Positions 8,236 to 16,658 of a stretch of DNA of 64,000 nucleotides are shown here, one piece after another (position 1 is the stretch's first letter; each line of letters opens with the position of its first letter). The notes beneath the pieces were generated by a model. It was given only the letters and a program-made list of their open reading frames with translations. It ran no database searches and had not been told where the DNA came from. The position numbers and the translations under genes were made by a program. The stretch spans positions 124,001-188,000 of the forward strand of contig CAWGFK010000043.1 in assembly GCA_963821735.1 (NCBI GenBank). The letters run 5' to 3'. This stretch comes from Laspinema sp963821735 (GTDB lineage Bacteria; Cyanobacteriota; Cyanobacteriia; Cyanobacteriales; Laspinemataceae).

Positions 8236-9206
8236 TTAAACCGTGGGAATTCCAAACATTAAAACCCAAATCGGTAGGGTGACTAATAAGCCAACGGAAC
8301 CGAGTCCTAGAGCCGTTACAGCTAAATCGCGATCGAGATTGTAGGTTTCTGCTAAGACTAGGGTAGCAAAGGCTGGAGGCATTGCAGTTTGTAAGACTAG
8401 AATCAGCAAGGCAGGGCGATCGAGTCCCCAGAAAGATAGGATGATGCCGAGGAACAAGGGCACAATTAGCATTTTAATGACAAGACTGACCGAGGCGGGT
8501 TTGAGACTACTCCAGGAGTGTAATTGGCTCAGTCTCATGCCACAGAGAATCAGGGATAAGGCGATCGCACTCCAAGCAAACCGTTGTAAACTATTTTCCA
8601 ATAGGGGAGGTAGGGGGATATCTCGGACCAATAACCCAAACCCTAAACTCCATAGGGTGGGATTGTAGACGATCGCATGAATAAACTGTTTATAACTTTT
8701 CGACCCCTCTCCAAATCGAGCAGCTAATAAGCACCCAAGCCATAAGCTCCGATTACCGTACCCAACAAATCGTAAAATAGCGCCCAGGCAAAATATTGTT
8801 CTCCCACTAATGCCAAGGCGACGGGATAGCCAATAAAGCCGGTATTACCCACCATCGTCGAGAGGACAAAACTGCCTTGGGTGGGTTGATGGGACCATAG
8901 AGAGGATTGTCCCTGCTCTAGGGAAGCAGAACCTGAGTTGGTTTTACTCCTGATCCAGAGCCAGCTTAGTCCTACTCCCAGCAGAATCGCCACCCAGGCG
9001 ATCGCCGGTGCTAACCAGATTGAACCCGACAAATCCGAGCGGCGCACGAAGGCAATCACCCCGATCGGAACACCAATCCAAAACAGAAATTTACCGATAT
9101 AAAGTGGGATTTTCGGAGGCAACAGCCGACCGAGAATAAATCCCAATAACGCTAATCCCCCAAGTTGGAGGTACAGTTTTAGGAGTTGACTTCCCAGAAC
9201 GAGCAT
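8236..9206 (-). pseudogene. auxin efflux carrier (AEC) family permease, frameshifted
   Basis: The upstream part (160 residues, LKLYLQLGGLALLGFILGRL, then MVGNTGFIGYPVALALVG) and the downstream part (LRLSQLHSW-like helices through VLQTAMPPAFATLVLAETYN) are the two halves of an AEC permease of about 320 residues and 10 transmembrane helices. The NTGFIGYP and QTAMPPAF motifs are diagnostic. The halves are in different frames; adding one base in the run at 8734-8736 joins them as GLGCLLAARFGEGSK. AEC proteins export small organic acids or auxin-like compounds; the substrate here is unknown. Conservation on both sides argues for a sequence error or a very recent mutation. Confidence 0.8.
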
Positions 9207-9554
9207 AATAATTTCAGGGAGGATTAGTTTTCATTGAGTTGGAGGGTTATTCCCTCATTCAAACGAGTTTTTTAACTCCGTCTCAATGAGCAGGATAACA
9301 GTGCCGTGACACCTTCCAATTCAAACGCCGCTTGGACCGACTCTCAACGGAGAAACCAAGAGCCAATCATGCAGCCATTTGGGATTAATATTGCCATAGA
9401 ACCAAAGGGGGCGTCCGTAGCACGTGACGCTAAACGGGGGATTTTTGTTATTGGTCCCTGGTCCCTAGTCCCTAGTCCTTGGTTACAGGTCCCTTGACAA
9501 ATGACCAATGACCCATGACCCTCGTCGTCCCGATCTACAAGGATTCGGTAGAAT

Positions 9555-9690
9555 GCTTTTTTAGACCTGTAGGGGAGTAGGGAAGCTTAACCGACGCAGG
9601 AGGAGAACCCGTCCAATGCTCTGTCACCGCTTCCGCCGCCGTTCAGTATCATAGTTTAGGGAATCCGAGTCAATCTGTTAGGAGTCGAGT
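9555..9690 (+). promoter_or_regulatory. structured leader, candidate c-di-AMP (ydaO-type) riboswitch
   Basis: The leader of the carboxypeptidase gene holds GCTTAACCGACGCAGG, then GGAGGAGAACCCG, then AGGGAATCC after a variable segment. This order recalls the ydaO/yuaA riboswitch (GCUUAAUC...GGGGGACCC...GGGUGAAUCC). Members of that class sense cyclic di-AMP and often precede cell-wall hydrolase genes, which fits the gene downstream. The match is by eye and incomplete; the 3' conserved part is weak. The rest of 9207-9554 contains only short TGACCAATGACCC-like repeats. Confidence 0.35.
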
Positions 9691-9692
9691 CA

Positions 9693-10517
9693 TTGAATAA
9701 GGCATCTGTGTCGGGACAAGCGTCGAAAACCTCGACATTTATGGGGGAGGACATTCCTCAAGCGGTTAGAGATACCTCCGAAAAAGTCTCTGCGGTTCAG
9801 GGGTCCAAATCGGTCAAATGGATTGTAATTGCCGTGATTGCCGGGACCGTCGCCCTCGTCGCCGGGGTCCTAGTGGCATGGCAAGGGGGAATGCTGGCAC
9901 TCCTGAATACCTCAGAGGTGGCTCAAACAGAGCAAAATGAGGCCGAGGAACCTGATGCGCCTGCGGACCCAAACGCCCCGAAAACAGAGTCGTTACTGGG
10001 TCATTTACCCTATCAAGAAGCCCCTTCCGAAGACCTTCAGCCGATTTCCGGTGATGGGAGAATCATGATGCGTCAAGCTGCCGCTAGAGCGTTTTTGGAC
10101 ATGAAAGAGGCGGCGCGATCGCAAGGGGTCTATCTGGTGCCGATTTCCGGATTTCGCACCGAGGAAGACCAAAAATATCTATTTTTTGAGGTGAAAGCGC
10201 AACGGGGACAGGTGGCAATGGAACGCGCCGAAGTTAGCGCCCCTCCAGGGTACAGCGAACATCATACCGGCTATGCGGTGGATATTGGCGATGCCAATGT
10301 TCCAGCGACGGATTTGAGTCCGAACTTTGAAAATACCCCCGCTTTCCAATGGATGGAAGAGAATGCGGCCTATTATAGTTTTGAGCTATCCTTTCCGAAA
10401 GGAAATTCCCAAGGGGTGAGTTATGAACCCTGGCATTGGAGATTTGTCGGCGATCGCCACAGTCTGGAAACCTTCTATAAAGCCCGAACCCAGGAAGTCG
10501 AAGCGACTCAACCCTAA
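9693..10517 (+). CDS. membrane-anchored D-Ala-D-Ala carboxypeptidase (VanY, M15B)
   Basis: This is a 274-residue bitopic protein with one transmembrane helix at about 43-63 and an extracytoplasmic peptidase domain from about 105. The zinc-site signature S188-x-H190-xx-G193-x-A195-x-D197 (SEHHTGYAVD) and the second motif E245-P-W-H248 of the LAS/M15 family are intact, as is SGFRT at 152-156. It should trim the terminal D-Ala of peptidoglycan stem peptides in the periplasm. The TTG start at 9693 is chosen because GGAG lies 8 bases upstream; an ATG at 9741 (MGEDIPQ) is the alternative and has no such site. A structured leader precedes it. The next gene, an M41-like protease, follows after 64 bases in the same direction. 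Confidence 0.88.
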   Translation: MNKASVSGQASKTSTFMGEDIPQAVRDTSEKVSAVQGSKSVKWIVIAVIAGTVALVAGVLVAWQGGMLALLNTSEVAQTEQNEAEEPDAPADPNAPKTESLLGHLPYQEAPSEDLQPISGDGRIMMRQAAARAFLDMKEAARSQGVYLVPISGFRTEEDQKYLFFEVKAQRGQVAMERAEVSAPPGYSEHHTGYAVDIGDANVPATDLSPNFENTPAFQWMEENAAYYSFELSFPKGNSQGVSYEPWHWRFVGDRHSLETFYKARTQEVEATQP

Positions 10518-10581
10518 CAGGATATTCTATTGCCTTCATGCTCCTTAAACTGTTGCTCCTCCCCATCCCGAACCCTAAATT

Positions 10582-11289
10582 ATGAGTCAAACTGCGCTGA
10601 ATCTGGTGGCGATTTCTGTTTTTTTGATGACCCTTTCCGTATTGCTCGGACCTATCCTAGAGTTATCTCCCGTGATTGGTGCGATCGCCACCGCCAGTCT
10701 ATTAGGATTTTTTACCCTAGATACTCTCGGCTGGCAAGGCAAAGGTGCCAACCTAATCGTTGATGTGTTTGCCGGAATGTCCGAAGATCATCGATCGCGG
10801 GTTGTGCGTCATGAAGCCGGACATTTTTTAGTCGCCTACTTATTAGAAATTCCCATCACCGGCTATGCCTTAAATGCCTGGGAAGCCTTCAAACAAGGCC
10901 AATCCGCTGGCGGTGGCGTGCAATTTGACGATCAAGAACTCCTCACCGAACTCCAACAAGGTAGTCTTTCTGCCCAATTATTTGACCGTTACTGCATCGT
11001 CTGGATGGCAGGAATTGCCGCTGAAACCTTAACCTGCGATCGGGCCGAAGGCGGTGCAGAAGACAGAACCAAATTAAAAGCAATTTTGGCCCAAAATCGC
11101 AAATCTCCCACCGATGCTCAACTCAAGGAACGATGGGCCATTTTGCAAGCCAAAACCCTAATAGAATCCAATTTAGATGCCTATCAAGCCTTAGTCACCG
11201 CAATGGAACAGCGACTGCCGGTGACTGAATGTTATCAAATTTTAGGAAATCAGATTCCCATCAAAGCCGAAAAAAATGCAACGGCTTAA
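10582..11289 (+). CDS. FtsH-related (M41-like) zinc protease without AAA domain
   Basis: The protein has 235 residues. Two hydrophobic segments at about 6-26 and 29-48 anchor it in the membrane. The zinc motif HEAGH stands at 77-81 and is followed by a domain resembling the C-terminal peptidase region of FtsH, including WMAGIAAETL and GGAEDRTKL (the third ligand Asp region). The AAA+ ATPase module of FtsH is absent, so it cannot unfold substrates itself and may act on unfolded proteins or be a regulatory relative. Such short forms are conserved in cyanobacteria and plastids. It probably shares a transcript with the upstream VanY gene. Its 3' end abuts an array of AACGAC repeats. Confidence 0.8.
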   Translation: MSQTALNLVAISVFLMTLSVLLGPILELSPVIGAIATASLLGFFTLDTLGWQGKGANLIVDVFAGMSEDHRSRVVRHEAGHFLVAYLLEIPITGYALNAWEAFKQGQSAGGGVQFDDQELLTELQQGSLSAQLFDRYCIVWMAGIAAETLTCDRAEGGAEDRTKLKAILAQNRKSPTDAQLKERWAILQAKTLIESNLDAYQALVTAMEQRLPVTECYQILGNQIPIKAEKNATA

Positions 11290-11312
11290 TTCAGTCGTTA
11301 GTTCATTTTTAA

Positions 11313-11745
11313 GTTCGTAGTAACGACTTCAGTCGTTATCTTATCTGAGTTCGTAGTAACGACTTCAGTCGTTGGTTCATTTTTAAGTTCGTAGTAACGA
11401 CTTCAGTCGTTATCTTTCCCCCAGTTCGTAGTAACGACTTCAGTCGTTATCTTTCCCCCAGTTCGTAGTAACGACTTCAGTCGTTATCTTATCTGAGTTC
11501 GTAGTAACGACTTCAGTCGTTTCTTCTGGAACCCACTATGGAAAACATTTTTTTACAAATCTACCTTCTTATGCTACAACAAATAGGGAGCAAGATGCTC
11601 CCACTCCCTGCATTCTATATGTACATAGGAGTGAGAAGCGTTATTTAACACCCTTGTGGTATAAGCCTCACTATAAGCCAAAGAAACGACTGAAGTCGTT
11701 ACTACGAACATGAAGAAGATAACGACTGAAGTCGTTACTACAAAC
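11313..11745. repeat. cluster of eight AACGACTGAAGTCGTT-family repeats
   Basis: Six plus-oriented 25-bp copies begin at 11313, 11349, 11387, 11424, 11461 and 11497, a 36-38 bp period. Two minus-oriented copies lie at 11685-11709 and 11721-11745. A ninth, partial copy touches the protease stop at 11290. The short spacers (11-13 bp) are themselves repeated (ATCTTATCTGA, ATCTTTCCCCCA), so this is a tandem duplication array and not CRISPR. The cluster fills the space between two convergent protease genes. Confidence 0.9.
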
Positions 11746-11760
11746 TGGGACAATTTATGC

Positions 11761-13761
11761 TTATTCCTCCTCTGGTTCCTCCTCTTCATCAGAGTCTAAC
11801 TCTTCCCCTTCCGGGTTTGCTTCATCCTCATCGGAGTCTAACTCTTCCCCTTCAGTTTCTTCAGTTTCTTCAGTTTCTTCCGTTTCTTCAGTTTCAACCT
11901 CTTCTAATTCTATATCCAGCTTGACTAAATCTTCCTCGGAGAGTTCTTCTCTGAGCAATTCTGCCACACGCTGACGGATTTCTTGATGTTTTTCTACTCC
12001 TTCATAGGCGAACCGATTATAACCTCCTCGTTCAATTAGGGTTTCGAGATCGGCAATTCGTTCTTTTGTGGGAGGGTGAGAGGACATGAATTTCCAAAAG
12101 GAACTGCCTTCGCCATATTGTTCCTTAAGTTTCACCATCAGATTTCGCAGTCCATCGGCGGAATAACCGGCAGAGGTGAGTAATCGGGTCCCGAGTACAT
12201 CCGCTTGTTGTTCCATATCCCGGCTATAGTCAAGCACTAACAGATTGGCTAATGTGCCTCCGAAGGGAACATATCTTGCCATGTTGCTGATTAAATTGCC
12301 ATGAGTGACCATTTGAAAGCCGTGAGAGAGGACTGCATGAGCAAGTTCGTGGGTGATTAATCCGGCTAATTCGGCTTCGGTGTCACTGTGGAGAATGGCC
12401 CCGGCATTGACGAAGATTTTACCTCCGGGAAGTGCAAAGGCGTTGAGATTTTTATCTTTAATTACATAGAATTCATACTCGAAATCATCCCGTCCCGAGA
12501 GTTTTGAGAGTCTTTCTCCGAGTTCTTGAACGTAGGTGACGATTTCTTCATCTTCCACCATTTCTAACTGTTCAATGGCTTGATTGGCGATACTTCTGCC
12601 GATCGCCGATTCTCCTCTCGCTAACATGACTAAGGTTTCTACCGCAGACAATGCACCGAGAGGATTGCCGGTTAAGGCAACACCGATCGCCCCGGTTACA
12701 ACATTCCCGATCGCATTTCCGGCGATCATTTTCCGAATGTATCCGCGAAATTTACCGAAGTTATCTTCGGCTAACGTTGCAAATTCTTCCGCATCGGGAT
12801 GATCGGGGTTGAGAAGGGCAAATTGGCGGGCGGCGATCGAGGCTTCTAGCCATTGTTCTGTGGCAGCGAGGGCGGCTATTTTCACCCGCAACAATTCCGG
12901 ACTATTGGGATAAAAAGTCGTGGCTCTTTCTAAGACTTCAACCGCTTTTTCCGGTTGTTCGTAGGTGGTGTATGCTTCGGCGAGTAATAAATGTCCCGGT
13001 AGAAATTCCGGTGAAGCTTCCACAAGCAATTCTAAGGGAACGAAGATCCGAGATTCTAGTTGACTTTCCCATCCCGCTTGTGCTTCGCGCCAGTACACCC
13101 CAGAGGCGGGGGAGAGTTGTTCGGGATCCGTCAGGGGTTCGGGGAGGGTGGAAATTGCCGCTTGCTTGCCATTGGCGGAAAAGGGCGGTTTCACCTCCTG
13201 ATAAATCGCCTCTGCTGCGGCAATGTCTCCGGCGACAAACAGGCGATCGGCTTCTGCCAAGCGTTCCAAAATGCGGCGTCTTTCCGCTTGTTTTGCCGCT
13301 TCTTCGGGATCTAATGTGTATTCTTCTTCTGATGTCTCCTCTGCTTCGTCTGAGGTTTCAGCATTGGGAGATTCCGGGTCCTCTTCCTCCTGTGGCAGGT
13401 CCTCTGCTTCGTCTGAGGTTTCAGCATTGGGAGATTCCGGGTCCTCTTCCTCCTGTGGCAGGTCCTCTGCTTCGTCTGAGGTTTCAGCATTGGGAGATTC
13501 CGGGTCCTCTTCCTCCTGTGGCAGGTCCTCTGCTTCGTCTGAGGTTTCAGCATTGGGAGATTCCGGGTCCTCTTCCTCCTGTCGGGGTTCCTCCGATGCG
13601 GTTTCGGGGGTCGGTTCACTGGTGGGTAAGGTGGATCGGGTTTCGGTATTCGCTTGCGCTAATCGGGAGGGGGAGGGAACGGGTAACTCCGCAAGTGCAG
13701 GTGTGGCAATGGGGAGTACCAAGCTAAGGGTAACGAGCCAGGAATTCCAAAGGAGTTTCAT
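11761..13761 (-). CDS. exported M48 metalloprotease with TPR region and acidic repeats
   Basis: This 666-residue protein begins with a signal peptide (residues 1-24, cut likely after ATPALA). Residues 61-142 are four near-identical 21-residue acidic repeats (QEEEDPESPNAETSDEAEDL plus P). TPR-like helices span about 160-330. The M48 peptidase domain has the zinc motif HELAH at 471-475, the downstream EQQAD glutamate and a closing SSHPPTKERI. The C-terminus is again very acidic (EETEETEETEE runs). The family includes BepA and Oma1-like proteases that act on outer-membrane or membrane proteins. It is convergent with the M41-like gene. The repeats make its length likely to vary between strains. 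Confidence 0.9.
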   Translation of the reverse strand: MKLLWNSWLVTLSLVLPIATPALAELPVPSPSRLAQANTETRSTLPTSEPTPETASEEPRQEEEDPESPNAETSDEAEDLPQEEEDPESPNAETSDEAEDLPQEEEDPESPNAETSDEAEDLPQEEEDPESPNAETSDEAEETSEEEYTLDPEEAAKQAERRRILERLAEADRLFVAGDIAAAEAIYQEVKPPFSANGKQAAISTLPEPLTDPEQLSPASGVYWREAQAGWESQLESRIFVPLELLVEASPEFLPGHLLLAEAYTTYEQPEKAVEVLERATTFYPNSPELLRVKIAALAATEQWLEASIAARQFALLNPDHPDAEEFATLAEDNFGKFRGYIRKMIAGNAIGNVVTGAIGVALTGNPLGALSAVETLVMLARGESAIGRSIANQAIEQLEMVEDEEIVTYVQELGERLSKLSGRDDFEYEFYVIKDKNLNAFALPGGKIFVNAGAILHSDTEAELAGLITHELAHAVLSHGFQMVTHGNLISNMARYVPFGGTLANLLVLDYSRDMEQQADVLGTRLLTSAGYSADGLRNLMVKLKEQYGEGSSFWKFMSSHPPTKERIADLETLIERGGYNRFAYEGVEKHQEIRQRVAELLREELSEEDLVKLDIELEEVETEETEETEETEETEGEELDSDEDEANPEGEELDSDEEEEPEEE
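13339..13581 (-). repeat. 63-bp coding tandem repeat, about 3.9 copies
   Basis: The unit beginning GAGGAAGAGGACCCGGAATC on the minus strand repeats almost without change at the DNA level inside the M48 gene. Identity at third codon positions points to recent in-frame duplication. The encoded units are strongly acidic and lie in the linker between signal peptide and TPR region. Confidence 0.9.
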
Positions 13762-14195
13762 CTTAGCAACCTAGGGTAAATTTTGAGGGAAGACTGGTGG
13801 AGCAAGGGTCGAGTTTCGCTGTGATCCTGATTCCTATTGTAGAGATAAAATTTAGGAACGGGCAAAAGGGTAATCAGTTGATTTGAAATTGCCTAAATTT
13901 AAGCCAACAATAAAGCGAAATAAAGGCTGAAGATTGAATAGATTTAGATGAGGTTTATTTGATAATTCAATTGGGTTTATGACAGTTTTTTGAAAAAGTT
14001 TATACGCCTCCAGGATAGCTTTATTCTGGTCAATACACTTAAACTCGATAGGGGATAGGCATTTGCTGAATAAAATTCCCTCGCCTAAAATAGAGAGGGA
14101 ATTGTTGTCAAAATGCCCCATATTTTTTGTGAATGAGTCAAGGGAGATTAGAGAACAATCCCCCAATTTGGTTGCTTTCTAGCTAACCGGAGGGT
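13762..14195. other. intergenic region, no convincing gene
   Basis: The stretch is AT-rich. A 104-residue frame is open on the minus strand (13852-14166), but it needs a TTG start without a ribosome-binding site, has no recognisable motif and its composition does not resemble the neighbours. I do not call it a gene. Confidence 0.5.
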
Positions 14196-15068
14196 TTACA
14201 CCGCAGCTAGAACGGATTCGCAAACATCTAAAACCAACCCTTCGCGAGCGAGAACGGAGTTGGGAAATGCTTGTTTAACTTCCCCATCCAATTTATCGAG
14301 AAATTCATCATTGTGACTGGGGTCATGGTGGAAAATCACCAGTTTTTTCACTCCAGCGGCTTTGGCAACTTTGACGGCTTCCTGCCAGGTGGAATGTCCC
14401 CAGCCATGTTTGGGGGATTTAGGGTTATTATATTCATCATCACTGTACATGGCATCGTAAATCAATAAATCTGCATTGCGTGCCATGTGCAGAACGGTTT
14501 CATCCATGCGATCGGGAAAATGTTCGGTATCGGTACAGTAAAATACCGTATGACCGTTATAGGTGACCCGATAGCCCATTGCACTATTGGGATGATTTAA
14601 GGGTCCGGTTTCAAAGTAGATGTCATCCACATGAAACGGTTCACCACAAACCATTTCTGAAAATTTCAAATTCGCCTGCATTCCTTCGAGGGGAACGGGA
14701 GAATTGGGATGGAGAATTCTTTCTACAAAATGCTGTTCCATCGATTCGGCATCCAGGGGAACCGAGCCATGAATATGCAGGCTATTGCCGCGAATAAAGG
14801 CGGGGGTAAAAAAGGGAAAGCCCTGGATATGATCCCAGTGGTAGTGGGTGAAAAACATATAGGCTTCGATGGGCATTTCTTTTTGCAAGGTTTGTCCTAA
14901 AACCTGCAATCCCGTACCCGCATCAAAAATCAGGCGTTTTCCACCAATTCGCATTTCCACACAGGAGGTATTGCCGCCATAGCGAACAGTGTCCTTTCCG
15001 GGGGTCGGAATACTGCCTCGAACGCCCCAGAATTGGACAACAAACTCAGAGGAAGGGTTCGTTTCCAT
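14196..15068 (-). CDS. MBL-fold metal-dependent hydrolase
   Basis: With the ATG at 15068 the protein has 290 residues. It shows the metallo-beta-lactamase fold signature HYHWDH (75-80), the N-terminal strand FWGVRGSIPTPG and the further metal-binding motifs YCTDTEH and IFHHDP. The family includes cyclic-nucleotide phosphodiesterase-like and RNase Z-like enzymes, mostly uncharacterised in cyanobacteria. Two metal ions, usually zinc, are expected in the active site. The frame stays open to a TTG at 15098, but the ATG has AAGAG upstream and starts the conserved part. It is followed by no obvious operon partner; aroC lies upstream in the same direction, 131 bases away. Confidence 0.88.
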   Translation of the reverse strand: METNPSSEFVVQFWGVRGSIPTPGKDTVRYGGNTSCVEMRIGGKRLIFDAGTGLQVLGQTLQKEMPIEAYMFFTHYHWDHIQGFPFFTPAFIRGNSLHIHGSVPLDAESMEQHFVERILHPNSPVPLEGMQANLKFSEMVCGEPFHVDDIYFETGPLNHPNSAMGYRVTYNGHTVFYCTDTEHFPDRMDETVLHMARNADLLIYDAMYSDDEYNNPKSPKHGWGHSTWQEAVKVAKAAGVKKLVIFHHDPSHNDEFLDKLDGEVKQAFPNSVLAREGLVLDVCESVLAAV

Positions 15069-15199
15069 ACAGGCTCTTACGGTTTTGTATTTGAACAAGT
15101 GGAACTCATGTAAACTGTGTCAACGATGGGATCGGGGAAACGGATGATGATTGCCCGATATCTCGATGTCTCAATCGGATCCGTGAATGAGGGTAAAGA

Positions 15200-16312
15200 T
15201 TACCCTGCTTGACCCAGTTTGGGTCGGAATGTGCCGGTTTGACCCTGATGGCGTAAAAGATGATCGCACAGCACTAAAGCCATCATTGCTTCTACCATTG
15301 GTACGGCTCTAGGTAACACACAGGGGTCATGCCGTCCTTTAGCTGCTAAGATGGTTTCTTCGCCTAAGCTGTTTACGGTGCGTTGTTCTTTGCGAATTGT
15401 AGCAGTTGGTTTAAAGGCAACTCGAATAATAATATTTTCTCCATTGGAAATTCCGCCTTGAATCCCGCCAGAACGATTGGTGCGGGTGCGAATTTCTCCC
15501 TGCTCATCGGTATAAAATTCGTCATTATGCTCGCTACCCGTCATCAGGGTCCCGGCAAATCCGGACCCGATTTCAAATCCTTTACTCGCAGGCAGGGACA
15601 TCACCCCTTTGGCGAGATCGGCTTCGAGTTTGTCAAATACGGGCATTCCCAACCCTTTGGGAACGTGACGCGCTACGCATTCGACGACGCCGCCGGTAGA
15701 GTCCCCTTCTCTGCCAATGCGTTCGATTAGTTCAATCATGCGATCGGCACATTCGGAGTCGGGACAACGGACGATATTGCTCTCGACTTGAGCAAGGGTG
15801 ACTTGGTTGGGGTCGATGATGCCTTCTAAGTCTTTGATGCGTTTCACATAGCCGATGATTTCGACTCCGGCGACTTGGTGGAGGATTTTCTTGGCGATCG
15901 CACCGGCAGCAACTCTACCAATGGTTTCCCTCGCTGACGATCGCCCTCCCCCTTGCCAGTTCCGGATCCCATATTTAGCATCATAAGTGGCATCGGCATG
16001 AGAGGGACGGTAGGTGTCCGTCATCTCGTGATAATCTTGCGATCGGACATCCTTGTTTCGCACCAAGATACTAATCGGTGTCCCTAAAGTTTTCCCCTGA
16101 AACACCCCAGAGACGATTTCGCAGGTGTCTAATTCTTTGCGCGGTGTGGTAATTTTACTCTGTCCCGGTCTGCGCCGGTCTAGTTCAACTTGAATTTCTG
16201 CTTCGCTAATCTCCAGTTGGGGTGGGCATCCATCAATAACGACCCCTACACCCCCACCGTGGGATTCTCCAAAGGTGGTGACTCGAAACAGATGCCCGAA
16301 AGTGTTTCCCAT
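15200..16312 (-). CDS. aroC: chorismate synthase
   Basis: This 370-residue enzyme makes chorismate from 5-enolpyruvylshikimate-3-phosphate, the last common step of the shikimate pathway, and needs reduced FMN. It is recognised end to end: the start MGNTFGHLFRVTTFGESHG, the signature GRSSARETIGRVAAGAIA, RRRPGQ, and the C-terminal HDPCVLPRAVPMVEAMMALV. The length matches the family. It acts in the cytosol. The ATG at 16312 is the only start that keeps the conserved N-terminus. Confidence 0.98.
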   Translation of the reverse strand: MGNTFGHLFRVTTFGESHGGGVGVVIDGCPPQLEISEAEIQVELDRRRPGQSKITTPRKELDTCEIVSGVFQGKTLGTPISILVRNKDVRSQDYHEMTDTYRPSHADATYDAKYGIRNWQGGGRSSARETIGRVAAGAIAKKILHQVAGVEIIGYVKRIKDLEGIIDPNQVTLAQVESNIVRCPDSECADRMIELIERIGREGDSTGGVVECVARHVPKGLGMPVFDKLEADLAKGVMSLPASKGFEIGSGFAGTLMTGSEHNDEFYTDEQGEIRTRTNRSGGIQGGISNGENIIIRVAFKPTATIRKEQRTVNSLGEETILAAKGRHDPCVLPRAVPMVEAMMALVLCDHLLRHQGQTGTFRPKLGQAG

Positions 16313-16497
16313 GATTGATGCTCAAACGGCGTTAGAACTTGTATTTTATCCGAAACTGCACCGTTTCGTCAGGGTGAGTATCCCCCTTCTGTGGATTAGG
16401 GACGAGGAATTAGCTTGAGTTGCGGCGAATTCCCGTCAATCCAGGGTTTTGCAGACTTAGGGGATTGCATAATATAAATCCTCCAACCGTTCTGAAT

Positions 16498-16549
16498 GTA
16501 GGGGCGCAATGCTTGCGCCCTCCGGAGGGCGCAAGCATTGCGCCCCTAC
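16498..16549. repeat. inverted repeat GTAGGGGCGCAATGCTTG...
   Basis: This is a second copy of the family at 7988, with arms of 24 bp around CCGG-containing centre. It lies in the gene-free stretch 16313-16658 between aroC and the large histidine kinase gene. Nothing else is seen there. Confidence 0.85.
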
Positions 16550-16658
16550 TACGAAAGAGATTTTATTTTTTGGAGTTCCCTTACCGAGTACCGCATTGAG
16601 TCTAACTGGGGCAAGAGGGGCTATGATCTGAAACCAACCCTAACTTTGATCGCCGGTT

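Noticed and set aside
11313..11521. Regular 25-bp repeats with a 36-38-bp period, resembling a small CRISPR array
   Set aside because: The intervening 11-13-bp segments are too short and repeat one another, and the same element occurs singly elsewhere in both orientations.
13223..13774. Ser-rich frame opposite the M48 protease gene
   Set aside because: It is the complement of the acidic repeats; the M48 frame has signal peptide, HELAH and TPR evidence.
13852..14166. 104-residue frame on the minus strand
   Set aside because: TTG start without ribosome-binding site, no motif, AT-rich intergenic composition.
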